Program-made: the position numbers and the translations under genes
The notes under the pieces: generated by a model
Database searches by the model: none
Seen by the model: the letters and a program-made list of their open reading frames with translations, nothing else
Told to the model about the DNA's origin: nothing
Shown: positions 32,215 to 40,772 of the stretch, piece after piece
Layout of the letters: each line of letters starts with the position of its first letter
How positions within the stretch are numbered: position 1 is the stretch's first letter
Assembly (NCBI GenBank): GCA_963772165.1
Contig: CAVYWA010000005.1
Span: forward strand, 310,001 to 374,000
Origin: JAGVPT01 sp963772165
GTDB taxonomy: Bacteria > Bacteroidota > Ignavibacteria > UBA10030 > UBA8401
Direction of reading: 5' to 3'
DNA length: 64,000 nt

Positions 32215-33663
32215 ATGGACAGGGTACGAACGCGATTTGCTCCAAGCCCGACCGGTTATTTGCATGTCGGGGGGTTGCGGACGGCGTTGTATAACTATTT
32301 ATTGGCGAAGAAAGAAGGAGGCGCATTTATTCTTCGCATCGAAGACACCGACCAATCGCGTAAAGTAGAGGGAGCGGTGCAAAACATCATCGACACGCTC
32401 GCGTGGGCGGGCATCCAGTATGATGAAGGCCCGGGGATCGAGGGCGACTACGGACCGTACATTCAATCACAACGGATCAATCTGTACCAGAAGTATGCGA
32501 ATCAATTGGTCGAAGAACACAAAGCCTATTATTGCTTTTGTTCGCCCGAGCGGCTCAAAGAGGTACGGGAGAAGCAATCAGCAGCGAAATTGACAACGTC
32601 GTACGACCGCCACTGCAGGAATCTTCCCCAAGAAGAGGTGGCGGAAAAATTGAAACGCGGCGGACAGCACGTCATACGGATGAAAGTTCCGCTGGAAGGT
32701 GAATTGACTTTTACCGACCTCATCCGGGGCGATGTGACCATCGCACATAAAGTTTTGGACGATCAGGTCATTCTCAAATCCGACGGTTATCCGACGTATC
32801 ATTTGGCGGTCGTTGTTGACGACCATTTCATGAAAATTACCCATGTTATTCGCGGCGAGGAATGGCTTTCGAGCACGCCGAAACATGTGATCCTGTTCAA
32901 TCACTTCGGGTGGGAGGTACCCCAGTTCGCTCACCTGCCGTTGTTGCTCAACCCGGATAAGTCGAAATTGAGCAAGCGCCAAGGCGATGTTGCTGTCGAA
33001 GATTACCGCCGGAAAGGCTATCTCAAAGAAGCCCTGGTTAACTTTGTCGCGTTTCTTGGATGGAACCCCGGTGGCGAGAGGGAACTCTTCACGCTTGACG
33101 AACTGTCGAAAGAATTCTCTCTTGAGCGAGTGGGCAATTCGGGCGCGGTTTTCAATATCGAAAAACTTGATTGGCTTAATTTTGAATATCTTCGCAAGAA
33201 AACCGGTGCGGAATTGCTCCAGAGCCTGAGGGACCAGTTGGCTCTATCGGAGTTTGGTGGAAAGCATTTCGAGGACGCGTATTTAATGAGCGTTATCGGC
33301 ATTATGCGAGAGCGAGTAACCTTTGTGAAAGATTTCGTCGAAAAGAGTCCGTATTTTTTCCAGGCCCCTCTCCAGTACGAGGCAGATGTCGTAAAGAAAC
33401 GATGGAAGCGGGAGTCGCCGGTTCAGCTAAAAGAGCTGGCCGCAGAGTTCTCCCGGATGCTAGACCCTAAGAAGGAAGACTATGAAGCAGCGCTCCACCG
33501 TGTCGCTGCTTCGATGAAGGTTCATAACAGCGATTTGATTCACCCGTTACGTCTTGCTGTATCTGGAATGGGTTCGGGGCCGGGATTATTCGATATTCTT
33601 TTCGTCCTCGGAAAAGAAGAGACGATCGCTAGGATTCATTCAGCAATTGAAAGAGTACAATGA
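32215..33663 (+). CDS. gltX: Glutamyl-tRNA synthetase
   Basis: A 482-residue class I synthetase that charges tRNA-Glu. The HIGH-like motif is TRFAPSPTGYLHVGGLRTALYN (residues ~5-26), the Glu-binding IEDTDQSR follows, and the KMSKS-like motif is KSKLSKRQGD. The C-terminal helical anticodon-binding domain is complete (ending IARIHSAIERVQ). I take the ATG at 32215; a TTG four codons upstream is possible but neither start has a good Shine-Dalgarno. The last four bases overlap the glnS start (ATGA), so the two synthetase genes are translationally coupled. Confidence 0.95.
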   Translation: MDRVRTRFAPSPTGYLHVGGLRTALYNYLLAKKEGGAFILRIEDTDQSRKVEGAVQNIIDTLAWAGIQYDEGPGIEGDYGPYIQSQRINLYQKYANQLVEEHKAYYCFCSPERLKEVREKQSAAKLTTSYDRHCRNLPQEEVAEKLKRGGQHVIRMKVPLEGELTFTDLIRGDVTIAHKVLDDQVILKSDGYPTYHLAVVVDDHFMKITHVIRGEEWLSSTPKHVILFNHFGWEVPQFAHLPLLLNPDKSKLSKRQGDVAVEDYRRKGYLKEALVNFVAFLGWNPGGERELFTLDELSKEFSLERVGNSGAVFNIEKLDWLNFEYLRKKTGAELLQSLRDQLALSEFGGKHFEDAYLMSVIGIMRERVTFVKDFVEKSPYFFQAPLQYEADVVKKRWKRESPVQLKELAAEFSRMLDPKKEDYEAALHRVAASMKVHNSDLIHPLRLAVSGMGSGPGLFDILFVLGKEETIARIHSAIERVQ

Positions 33664-35372
33664 CAACGTTTGAGACACAAAAAGATTCCAACGACAATAA
33701 AACGAACGGCGAAATGCCGGAGCGGAAAAACTTCGTCCGTGAAATCATTGATGGTGACCTGAAAACAAATAAATTTGGAGGCAAGGTACACACCCGGTTC
33801 CCTCCCGAACCGAACGGGTACCTTCATATCGGACATGCAAAATCGATTTGCCTCAATTTCGGGCTTGCGAAAGATTACGGCGGCTTTTGTAATTTGCGGT
33901 TCGACGACACGAATCCGGCAAAGGAAGAACAAGAATATGTCGAATCGATCAAACAAGACGTGCGGTGGCTGGGATTCGATTGGGAAGATCGGCTGTACTA
34001 TGCTTCCGATTACTTCGAACAGCTCCACGAATATGCTGTCCGACTGATAAAAAAGGGAAAGGCCTATGTCTGCGACCTCAGCGGTGACGAGATACGGGAA
34101 TACCGGGGGACATTGACCCAGGCAGGAAAAGAGAGCCCCTACCGTAATCGAACTATTGAAGAAAATCTTGACCTCTTTGCGCGAATGCGCAACGGAGAAT
34201 TTCCGAACGGATCGCGGACACTTCGTGCAAAGATCGACATGGCATCGCCGAACATTAATATGCGCGACCCGGTCATGTACCGTATTCTTTTCGCGACGCA
34301 TCACCGCACGGGCGACACATGGTGTATTTATCCGATGTATGACTGGGCGCATGGACAGAGCGATTCGATTGAGGGGATCACTCATTCCATCTGCACACTT
34401 GAGTTCGAAAATCATCGCCCGCTCTACGATTGGTTTCTTGATGAGTTAGGACTCCATCATCCGCAGCAAATCGAGTTTGCCCGCTTGAATATGACGTATA
34501 CCGTCATGAGCAAACGAAAGCTGTTGCAGCTCGTCGACGAAGGTTATGTCAACGGCTGGGACGACCCCCGGATGCCGACCATTTCCGGTCTTCGCCGCCG
34601 CGGGTTTACGCCGGAATCTTTGCGGGCGTTTGCTGACCGTGTCGGCGTTGCGCGCAGGGAGAATACTTCCGATGCGTTATGGTTGGAGGATTGTCTCCGC
34701 GACGACTTGAACAAGCGCGCCCCCCGCGTGATGGCGGTCCTCCGTCCGCTCAAAGTCGTCATCGAAAATTATCCTGAAGAGACCGTGGAAGAGCTTGATG
34801 CAGTGAATAATCCCGAAGATTCTACCATGGGAACAAGAAAAATCCCCTTTTCCAAAGTCATCTACATTGAACACGATGACTTTCGAGAGAATCCGCCGAA
34901 AAAATTTTTCCGGCTTTCACCGGGGACTGAAGTCCGTTTGCGGTACGCATATATTATCAAATGCACTGGCGTTGTAAAGGATAAAACAACGGGGGAAGTC
35001 GTTGAATTACGATGTTCGTACGACCACGAAACGAAAAGCGGTTCGCCCCAAAGCATGAGGAAGGTGAAGGGGACCATTCATTGGGTCTCCGCTGCCCATG
35101 CTGTGGATGCGGAAACCCGCCTGTACGACCGCCTGTTCCTTGATGAATATCCGGACGCGGAGAAATGGAAAGAGTTCATCAATCCGAACTCGCTTGAAAT
35201 CTTGAAGTCGTGCAAGGTTGAACCGAGCCTTGCAGCGGCCGTTCTGCAGGACCGTTTTCAGTTCGAGCGCCTTGGCTATTTTTGTGTGGACTCCGATTCG
35301 AAACCGGGAGCCCTTGTATTTAATCGGGCAGTAACGTTACGGGATACATGGGAAAAGATCAAAAAATCGTGA
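33660..35372 (+). CDS. glnS: Glutaminyl-tRNA synthetase
   Basis: A 570-residue class I synthetase that charges tRNA-Gln directly. Motifs: VHTRFPPEPNGYLHIGHAKS (HIGH), NLRFDDTNP, the amino-acid pocket YDWAHGQSDSIEGITHSICTLEFE, and KMSKS-like TVMSKRKLL. The C-terminal half is the two beta-barrel anticodon-binding region. Bacterial GlnRS arose by transfer from eukaryotes and makes the GatCAB route for Gln-tRNA unnecessary; its fusion into one operon with gltX keeps the two Glu-type enzymes together. It overlaps gltX by four bases. Confidence 0.95.
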   Translation: MTTFETQKDSNDNKTNGEMPERKNFVREIIDGDLKTNKFGGKVHTRFPPEPNGYLHIGHAKSICLNFGLAKDYGGFCNLRFDDTNPAKEEQEYVESIKQDVRWLGFDWEDRLYYASDYFEQLHEYAVRLIKKGKAYVCDLSGDEIREYRGTLTQAGKESPYRNRTIEENLDLFARMRNGEFPNGSRTLRAKIDMASPNINMRDPVMYRILFATHHRTGDTWCIYPMYDWAHGQSDSIEGITHSICTLEFENHRPLYDWFLDELGLHHPQQIEFARLNMTYTVMSKRKLLQLVDEGYVNGWDDPRMPTISGLRRRGFTPESLRAFADRVGVARRENTSDALWLEDCLRDDLNKRAPRVMAVLRPLKVVIENYPEETVEELDAVNNPEDSTMGTRKIPFSKVIYIEHDDFRENPPKKFFRLSPGTEVRLRYAYIIKCTGVVKDKTTGEVVELRCSYDHETKSGSPQSMRKVKGTIHWVSAAHAVDAETRLYDRLFLDEYPDAEKWKEFINPNSLEILKSCKVEPSLAAAVLQDRFQFERLGYFCVDSDSKPGALVFNRAVTLRDTWEKIKKS

Positions 35373-35415
35373 AGTTGTAGCGGCTCTGTAAATAGTCATC
35401 AAGAAAATAGTGTAC

Positions 35416-35796
35416 ATGAAAAAACTGGACATCATTCGGCTGCACAATGCCGTGTTTTATGCCTACCACGGCGTCATGTCCGATGAACAAAACCTCGGCG
35501 GGAAATTCGAAGTTGATGTCGAACTCCATTGCGACCTGTCGGGGGCAAAAGAAAAAGACAATTTGCTCCAGACGGTGAATTACGAAAAAGTCTATGGCGT
35601 CATGAAGCAAACGGTCGTGGGAAAAAAATATTTTCTTATCGAGGCCCTTGCTCATACGATTGCCACGAGTATTTTAAAAGAATTCCCAGAAGTTCAAAAA
35701 GCGACGATACGAATACGGAAGCCGGGAGCGGCGGTCCATGGCATCATCGACCATGTAGAAGTTGAAATAGAGTCGGCACGGGATGAACGGGATTAA
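35416..35796 (+). CDS. folB: Dihydroneopterin aldolase
   Basis: A 126-residue enzyme of folate synthesis that converts 7,8-dihydroneopterin to 6-hydroxymethyl-dihydropterin and glycolaldehyde. The family pattern is complete: MKKLDIIRLHNAVFYAYHGVMSDEQNLGGKFEVDVEL with the conserved Glu (SDEQ), NYEKVYGVMKQTV, FLIEALAHTIA with the pterin-binding Glu, and RIRKPGAA with the catalytic Lys. The ATG at 35416 is preferred over the GTG two codons earlier. It is followed after 8 bases by folK, which uses its product. Confidence 0.93.
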   Translation: MKKLDIIRLHNAVFYAYHGVMSDEQNLGGKFEVDVELHCDLSGAKEKDNLLQTVNYEKVYGVMKQTVVGKKYFLIEALAHTIATSILKEFPEVQKATIRIRKPGAAVHGIIDHVEVEIESARDERD

Positions 35797-35804
35797 ATGC
35801 TTCC

Positions 35805-36326
35805 ATGGAAAATGTTTTTTTGGGAATTGGCTCAAACGTTGGCGATAGGATCTATTTCCTTGCCGAAGCGGTCAAAAAGCTCCGAAAAACTCCATCGACG
35901 CGGGTTGTGAAAATCTCCAGCGTGTACGAGACCGAACCCGTTGGAGTGAAGAATCAAGACGATTTTCTTAATGCGGTGGTGTTGGTCCAAACTTCCATCG
36001 GAGTATCGGATTTTCATTCGCGAATCAAGGTGATCGAAAAAGAAATCGGACGAGTGGAAAGAAATCGCTGGGGCCCTCGCGAAATTGACATAGATATTTT
36101 GTTGTTTGGAGATCGTGTCATCAACGGAACAGCGATGACAATTCCTCATGCCGAAATGGCCAATCGGAGGTTTGTTCTTCAGCCCCTGGCTGAAATCGCA
36201 CCGGAAATGATTCATCCGTTAAGTTATAAAACTGTGAAGGTTTTGCTCGCCGAGTGCAAGGATTCAAATAGCGTCGACCGTTCGGCGCAGCTGACTCAAT
36301 CGTTTTTCACAACCCTGCAGGAGTAA
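35805..36326 (+). CDS. folK: 2-amino-4-hydroxy-6-hydroxymethyldihydropteridine pyrophosphokinase
   Basis: A 173-residue protein with the HPPK signature: VFLGIGSNVGDR at the N-terminus, SSVYETEPVG, QDDFLNAVV, and the ATP/Mg-binding RWGPREIDIDILLFGD with the two Asp residues. It transfers pyrophosphate from ATP to 6-hydroxymethyl-dihydropterin, the step after FolB. The C-terminal ~25 residues (ECKDSNSVDRSAQLTQSFFTTLQE) extend beyond the usual domain. The next gene starts three bases after its stop. Confidence 0.93.
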   Translation: MENVFLGIGSNVGDRIYFLAEAVKKLRKTPSTRVVKISSVYETEPVGVKNQDDFLNAVVLVQTSIGVSDFHSRIKVIEKEIGRVERNRWGPREIDIDILLFGDRVINGTAMTIPHAEMANRRFVLQPLAEIAPEMIHPLSYKTVKVLLAECKDSNSVDRSAQLTQSFFTTLQE

Positions 36327-36328
36327 TT

Positions 36329-36988
36329 GTGCCGGTTCACCAGGCGGACGTTCGCTATATTGCGATAGAAGGAGTCATCGGAGCGGGAAAAACCTCGCTG
36401 GCAAGAATGGTTTCGGAGCGGCTCGACGCCCGGCTTGTGCTCGAGCAATTCGAAGAAAATCCGTTCCTTGAGCGCTTCTATGAAGATTCCGACCATTATG
36501 CTTTCCAGACGCAAATTTTCTTTTTACTGAGCCGGTACAAACAGCAGCAGGATTTGTTTCAAGCAGACCTTTTTCACAATGCATTGGTCACCGATTATAT
36601 TTTCGAGAAGGATAAGATTTTTGCGTACCTCAATTTGCACGACGATGAATTGCGGCTTTATGAGACGCTTGTCGGATCGATAGAAAAGAATATTCCGGTT
36701 CCGGATCTCGTTGTCTACCTGCAATCGAGCGTTGAGCGATTGATGCTGAACATCAGGGACCGCGGGAGAAAGTATGAGGAAAATATCGCCGAAGAGTACA
36801 TTAAGGACTTAAATGAGGCCTATAATTATTTTTTCTTCCGCTATAAAAGCGCTCCGTTGCTCATTGTAAATTCCACTGAAATTGATTTTGTGAACGACAA
36901 AAACGACTTCGAAGAGCTTTACAACGAGATTCTTCGCCCCAATCGCGCCGCTGTCGAATATTACAACCCGCGCTCGAAGAAAGTGTAA
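36329..36988 (+). CDS. Deoxynucleoside kinase (dGK/dAK type)
   Basis: A 219-residue cytosolic kinase starting at a GTG with AGGAG upstream. It has the P-loop IEGVIGAGKTSLA, the substrate Glu in LVLEQFEENPFLERFYED, a Gln-rich FQTQIFFLLSRYKQQQ, a DYIFEKDKIFA segment, and the LID region RDRGRKYE. This is the deoxynucleoside kinase family that phosphorylates deoxyguanosine, deoxyadenosine or deoxycytidine for salvage. Exact nucleoside specificity cannot be told. The link to folK-type genes is common in Bacteroidota and Chlorobi genomes. Confidence 0.88.
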   Translation: MPVHQADVRYIAIEGVIGAGKTSLARMVSERLDARLVLEQFEENPFLERFYEDSDHYAFQTQIFFLLSRYKQQQDLFQADLFHNALVTDYIFEKDKIFAYLNLHDDELRLYETLVGSIEKNIPVPDLVVYLQSSVERLMLNIRDRGRKYEENIAEEYIKDLNEAYNYFFFRYKSAPLLIVNSTEIDFVNDKNDFEELYNEILRPNRAAVEYYNPRSKKV

Positions 36989-36993
36989 ACGTC

Positions 36994-37185
36994 ATGCTTC
37001 GGCTCATTGTCTGGATAATTTGCATTTATATTCTTGCGAAGATCATAGGGCTGGTCTTGCAGTTGTTCAGGCCTTTTTTTGATGCTCCGCGCAAACCGCA
37101 ACCGACCGTCCGCATGAAAGAGACAAAACAGCAATTCGATAATGTGCAGGATGCAGATTTCGAAGATATTACCGACAAGAAGTAA
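36994..37185 (+). CDS. Small one-helix membrane protein
   Basis: A 63-residue protein: one N-terminal membrane helix (LRLIVWIICIYILAKIIGLVLQLF), then a basic/proline stretch (FDAPRKPQPTV) and an acidic tail (DNVQDADFEDITDKK). The start is five bases after the previous stop and the frame is intact. The layout is like DUF4834 proteins of Bacteroidota, which have no known role. The high charge of the tail and the conserved position behind the kinase support it being real. Confidence 0.6.
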   Translation: MLRLIVWIICIYILAKIIGLVLQLFRPFFDAPRKPQPTVRMKETKQQFDNVQDADFEDITDKK

Positions 37186-37208
37186 TCCATTGACTATGCC
37201 ATCGTTCA

Positions 37209-38321
37209 ATGCGACCTCTTGAAGTGACCCTCAAGCGGCTTCTTTTCCGCCTCATCAACGCCTTCCGTTCCGGGACGCGGTATGCAGTTTCTCAACTTCC
37301 CGACGACTCCTTCAATCGTATTCTGATCGTTCGTCAGCACGACCAACTGGGCGATTTGTTGATTGCCACGCCCGCTCTTCGCGCGCTGCGCAGGAAATTC
37401 CCGCATGCGTTTATTGCGATCGTCGTTCGTGAGTATACTGCACCCGTTGTTGGACATAATCCGTATATCGACGAAGTCATCGTGTTTTATGAAAAACTGT
37501 GGCGATGGAATGTTCGTAAATTTATTTTATTCTGGAAAATGCTACGGGATGATTTCGGTTGTGTCATTGTCCTTAATACGATTTCCCGCTCGCTCTCGTC
37601 CGACATCATCGCTCTCTTGAGCGGAGCGAAATACATTGTGGGCCCTGACCATCTTCTCCTCGATCCGTCACTTCCTGAGAAGATTTATAATGTCCCTGTC
37701 CGCTGCTCTTCTGCGCAAAAGCACGAAATCCAGCGGAACCTCGACATTGTTCGTGCACTGGGTGCCGATGAGAACGATTTCGAATACGATCTTGTTTTAA
37801 GTGATGCAGAGGTGAATGAAGCAGAACGAATTTATCACGCATTGGGAATTGCTTCCCACAAAACGGCCGTGGGGGTGCATTTTGGCGCTTTGAACCCGTC
37901 GAAGTGTTTTCCACTCGACAAACTTGTCGCCATCATTGATTGGATGATCGAAAAGTTTAGCGTCGAAGTTGTTCTGATCATCAGCCCGAGAGAAATCGAA
38001 CGCAGAGAAATCATACTTTCAACCTCTCATCACAAACTGCATTCGGCTCCCGTTATGCCTCTGCGAATTATGGCTGCTTTTTTGAGGCATATGAACTTAC
38101 TCCTGTGCAACGATACGGGAACCCTCCATATTGCAGCATCACAGAGAGTGCCGACGGTTTCTTTCCATTCATTAAGCGACCCTGCGATTTGGAAACCGCC
38201 GCATCCCAGGCACATTGCAGTCCGGGCTAACGATTCGCTCATTACGTCGATCACGATCGAACAAGTTCAAACAGCGGTCGATACAGCCATGAAAAAATAC
38301 GTTAGAAAGCCCCAGTCTTGA
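37209..38321 (+). CDS. GT9 heptosyltransferase-like glycosyltransferase
   Basis: A 370-residue GT-B enzyme with an N-terminal ~30-residue amphipathic part before the core. The fold shows ILIVRQHDQLGDLLIATPALRALRRKFP (residues ~38-66), a KTAVGVHFGALNPSKCFPLDKLVAIID nucleotide-binding start of the second domain, and LLLCNDTGTLHIAASQRVPTVSFHS with the conserved D-T-G-x-x-H donor motif. GT9 enzymes add heptose or a similar sugar to lipopolysaccharide core at the inner face of the membrane. The exact sugar is not predictable. It stands alone between a small membrane protein and nadA. Confidence 0.85.
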   Translation: MRPLEVTLKRLLFRLINAFRSGTRYAVSQLPDDSFNRILIVRQHDQLGDLLIATPALRALRRKFPHAFIAIVVREYTAPVVGHNPYIDEVIVFYEKLWRWNVRKFILFWKMLRDDFGCVIVLNTISRSLSSDIIALLSGAKYIVGPDHLLLDPSLPEKIYNVPVRCSSAQKHEIQRNLDIVRALGADENDFEYDLVLSDAEVNEAERIYHALGIASHKTAVGVHFGALNPSKCFPLDKLVAIIDWMIEKFSVEVVLIISPREIERREIILSTSHHKLHSAPVMPLRIMAAFLRHMNLLLCNDTGTLHIAASQRVPTVSFHSLSDPAIWKPPHPRHIAVRANDSLITSITIEQVQTAVDTAMKKYVRKPQS

Positions 38322-38355
38322 CTATGGCAAACGTGGTTATTAAGTTTGAAAGAAA

Positions 38356-39321
38356 ATGATCAGAATAAATGAAAAGAGTGTATCGTCCGCAGTCGAAGTC
38401 CCTCTCGACCTTGAATCGGAGATTCTTCGGCTAAAAAAGGAATTGAACGCCGTTATTCTTGCCCATTACTACCAGGAGTCCGAGATTCAAGACCTCGCGG
38501 ATTACGTGGGCGACAGCCTTGAGTTGGCGCGACGGGCCGCCGCAACCGATGCAGATGTCATCGTTTTTGCGGGAGTACATTTTATGGCAGAAACGGCAAA
38601 GATCCTCAATCCGCATAAATTGGTTTTGCTGCCTGACCTTGAGGCCGGTTGTTCGCTCGCTGAGGGGTGTCCTGCGCCCGATTTCAAAAAATTTCGGGAG
38701 ATGCATCCGGACCATGTTGCAATCACCTATATTAACTGCTCTGCAGACGTGAAAGCGCTCAGCGACATCATTTGCACTTCGAGCAGCGCGGAGAAAATCA
38801 TTAATCAAATTCCGAAAGACAAACCAATTTTGTTTTCGCCGGATAAAAACCTTGGAGCATATCTGGCGAAGAAAACAGGGCGCCAAATGCTGTTGTGGAA
38901 CGGAAGCTGCATCGTCCATGAAACCTTCAGCGAGAAAAAGATCATCGGTTTGCAGATGGAACATCCCGATGCAAAACTCATTGCGCATCCCGAATGCGAA
39001 GCGCCTCTTCTGGCGCGCGCGGATTACATCGGTTCGACGAGCGCCTTGCTGAAATACGTTCAGTCAAGCCCCGCTAAGAAATTTATTGTTGCCACTGAAG
39101 TCGGCATCATTCATCAAATGCAAAAGAGCGCTCCGGAGAAGGAGTTCATTCCAGCACCTCCCGATGCCAACTGCGCTTGCAACGAATGCCCGCACATGAA
39201 GCGGAATACGATGGAAAAACTGTATCTCTGCATGAAGAACAAATCGCCCGAAATAACGATGCCGCCGGAATTGATCCGACGCGCGCTGGTGCCGATCCAG
39301 CGGATGATGGAGATGAGCTAG
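38356..39321 (+). CDS. nadA: Quinolinate synthase A
   Basis: A 321-residue 4Fe-4S enzyme that condenses iminoaspartate with dihydroxyacetone phosphate in NAD synthesis. Motifs: AVILAHYYQESEIQDLADYVGDSLELAR, VFAGVHFMAETAKILNP, the first cluster Cys region LEAGCSLAEGCPAP, INCSADVKA, HPECEAPLLARADYIGSTSALL, and the final CNECPHMKRNTMEKLYLC. The three cluster ligands expected for the family are present. It is followed by an inverted repeat at 39358 and then asnS; no nadB or nadC is adjacent in this window. Confidence 0.95.
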   Translation: MIRINEKSVSSAVEVPLDLESEILRLKKELNAVILAHYYQESEIQDLADYVGDSLELARRAAATDADVIVFAGVHFMAETAKILNPHKLVLLPDLEAGCSLAEGCPAPDFKKFREMHPDHVAITYINCSADVKALSDIICTSSSAEKIINQIPKDKPILFSPDKNLGAYLAKKTGRQMLLWNGSCIVHETFSEKKIIGLQMEHPDAKLIAHPECEAPLLARADYIGSTSALLKYVQSSPAKKFIVATEVGIIHQMQKSAPEKEFIPAPPDANCACNECPHMKRNTMEKLYLCMKNKSPEITMPPELIRRALVPIQRMMEMS

Positions 39322-39357
39322 TCAGTTATCTGTCATCAGGTAGGCAGTAAACAGAAG

Positions 39358-39381
39358 AAATCCCGCACATAAGCGGGATTT
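39358..39381 (+). terminator. Hairpin after nadA
   Basis: AAATCCCGC and GCGGGATTT form a perfect 9-bp stem with a 6-base loop 36 bases after the nadA stop. A short TTTCG follows, so it could end transcription between nadA and asnS. Confidence 0.55.
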
Positions 39382-39449
39382 CGCGTTTGTGGATGTGCGC
39401 TAAGTTTTGTATATTTTTGCGTAATTTTTTGAAAGGATGCGGACTTCTC

Positions 39450-40748
39450 ATGAGTTCTCGAATATATGTTGAAAATCTTTCTCATTGTGTCGGTGAAACG
39501 GTAACCATTTCCGGCTGGGTCTATACCAAACGATCCAGCGGAAAAATAAGATTCATTGTTATTCGCGACGGTACCGGATTGATGCAGGCCGTTATCGTCA
39601 AGTCGAACGTTAGTGAAGAGGTTTTTAATCGTTTCGATGAATTGACCCAGGAATCTTCTCTCCGCGTGACAGGAAAAATCCGCAAAGAGGACCGCGCACC
39701 CGGCGGATACGAGATGGACGTTTCGGGCCTTGAAATTATTTCCATCGCAAAAGAGTACCCGATCACACCGAAGGAACATGGCGTTGAGTTCCTGATGGAC
39801 CGCCGGCATTTGTGGCTTCGATCCGAACGGCAGCATGCGATCTTGCGCGTTCGGCATGAAATTATTCGTTCGATACGGGAATTTTTTGACAGCCGTGGCT
39901 TTCTTCTCCTCGACGCGCCGATTTTTACTCCGGCTGCGTGCGAGGGAACGAGCACGCTTTTCGAGACAGATTATTTCGATCTCGGCAAAGCGTACCTTAC
40001 GCAATCCGGACAACTCTACGGCGAAGCGGGAGCGATGTCCTTTGGAAAGGTCTACGTGTTCGGTCCAACATTCCGGGCGGAAAAATCTAAAACACGCAGA
40101 CACCTTGCTGAATTTTGGATGGTTGAGCCGGAAGTCGCCTTTAATGACCTAAACGACGACATGGATCTCGCGGAAGAATTCCTCGAGCACATCGTAACAA
40201 ACGTTTTGAAAAATCGTATGCCCGAACTGAAAACGCTCGAGCGCAATACGAAGTTTTTAGAAAATGTTAAACGCCCTCTGCCGAGGATTACCTACGACGA
40301 GGCGGTCGATATCCTCCACAAGAAAGGGATCGCCTTTGAATGGGGAAATGATCTCGGTGGAACGGACGAGACCACGATCTCAGAGCAATTTGACCGGCCC
40401 GTAATGGTGCATCGCTATCCGTCTCAGGTGAAAGCCTTCTATATGAAACGCGACCCGGAGAACGATAAGCTCGCCCTTGCCGTCGATGTCTTGGCTCCCG
40501 AAGGGTACGGAGAAATCATCGGAGGCAGCCAGCGTGAGGATGATTATGATACGCTTGTGGCCCGGTTGAAGGAACACAATCTTCCGCAGTCTGCGTTTGA
40601 ATGGTATCTCGATTTGCGCCGCTACGGTTCCGTCCCGCATGCCGGCTTTGGACTCGGGGTCGAGCGTACAGTCTCATGGATCTGCGGATTGGACCATGTG
40701 CGGGAAACTATACCGTTCGCAAGAATGATTTATCGGTTGACACCATAA
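39450..40748 (+). CDS. asnS: Asparaginyl-tRNA synthetase
   Basis: A 432-residue class IIb synthetase. The N-terminal OB fold (ETVTISGWVYTKRSSGKIRFIVIRDGTG) binds the anticodon. The catalytic core has motif 2 (FGPTFRAEKSKTRRHLAEFWMVEPE), VDVLAPEGYGEIIGGSQRE for amino-acid and ATP contacts, and motif 3 (GFGLGVERTVSWICG). The ATG at 39450 starts at the OB domain; the GTG frame to 39387 adds an unrelated stretch that overlaps the nadA hairpin region. It charges tRNA-Asn, so Asn is made directly. Confidence 0.95.
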   Translation: MSSRIYVENLSHCVGETVTISGWVYTKRSSGKIRFIVIRDGTGLMQAVIVKSNVSEEVFNRFDELTQESSLRVTGKIRKEDRAPGGYEMDVSGLEIISIAKEYPITPKEHGVEFLMDRRHLWLRSERQHAILRVRHEIIRSIREFFDSRGFLLLDAPIFTPAACEGTSTLFETDYFDLGKAYLTQSGQLYGEAGAMSFGKVYVFGPTFRAEKSKTRRHLAEFWMVEPEVAFNDLNDDMDLAEEFLEHIVTNVLKNRMPELKTLERNTKFLENVKRPLPRITYDEAVDILHKKGIAFEWGNDLGGTDETTISEQFDRPVMVHRYPSQVKAFYMKRDPENDKLALAVDVLAPEGYGEIIGGSQREDDYDTLVARLKEHNLPQSAFEWYLDLRRYGSVPHAGFGLGVERTVSWICGLDHVRETIPFARMIYRLTP

Positions 40749-40772
40749 GCGATTCCTCATTAACCTTTATCT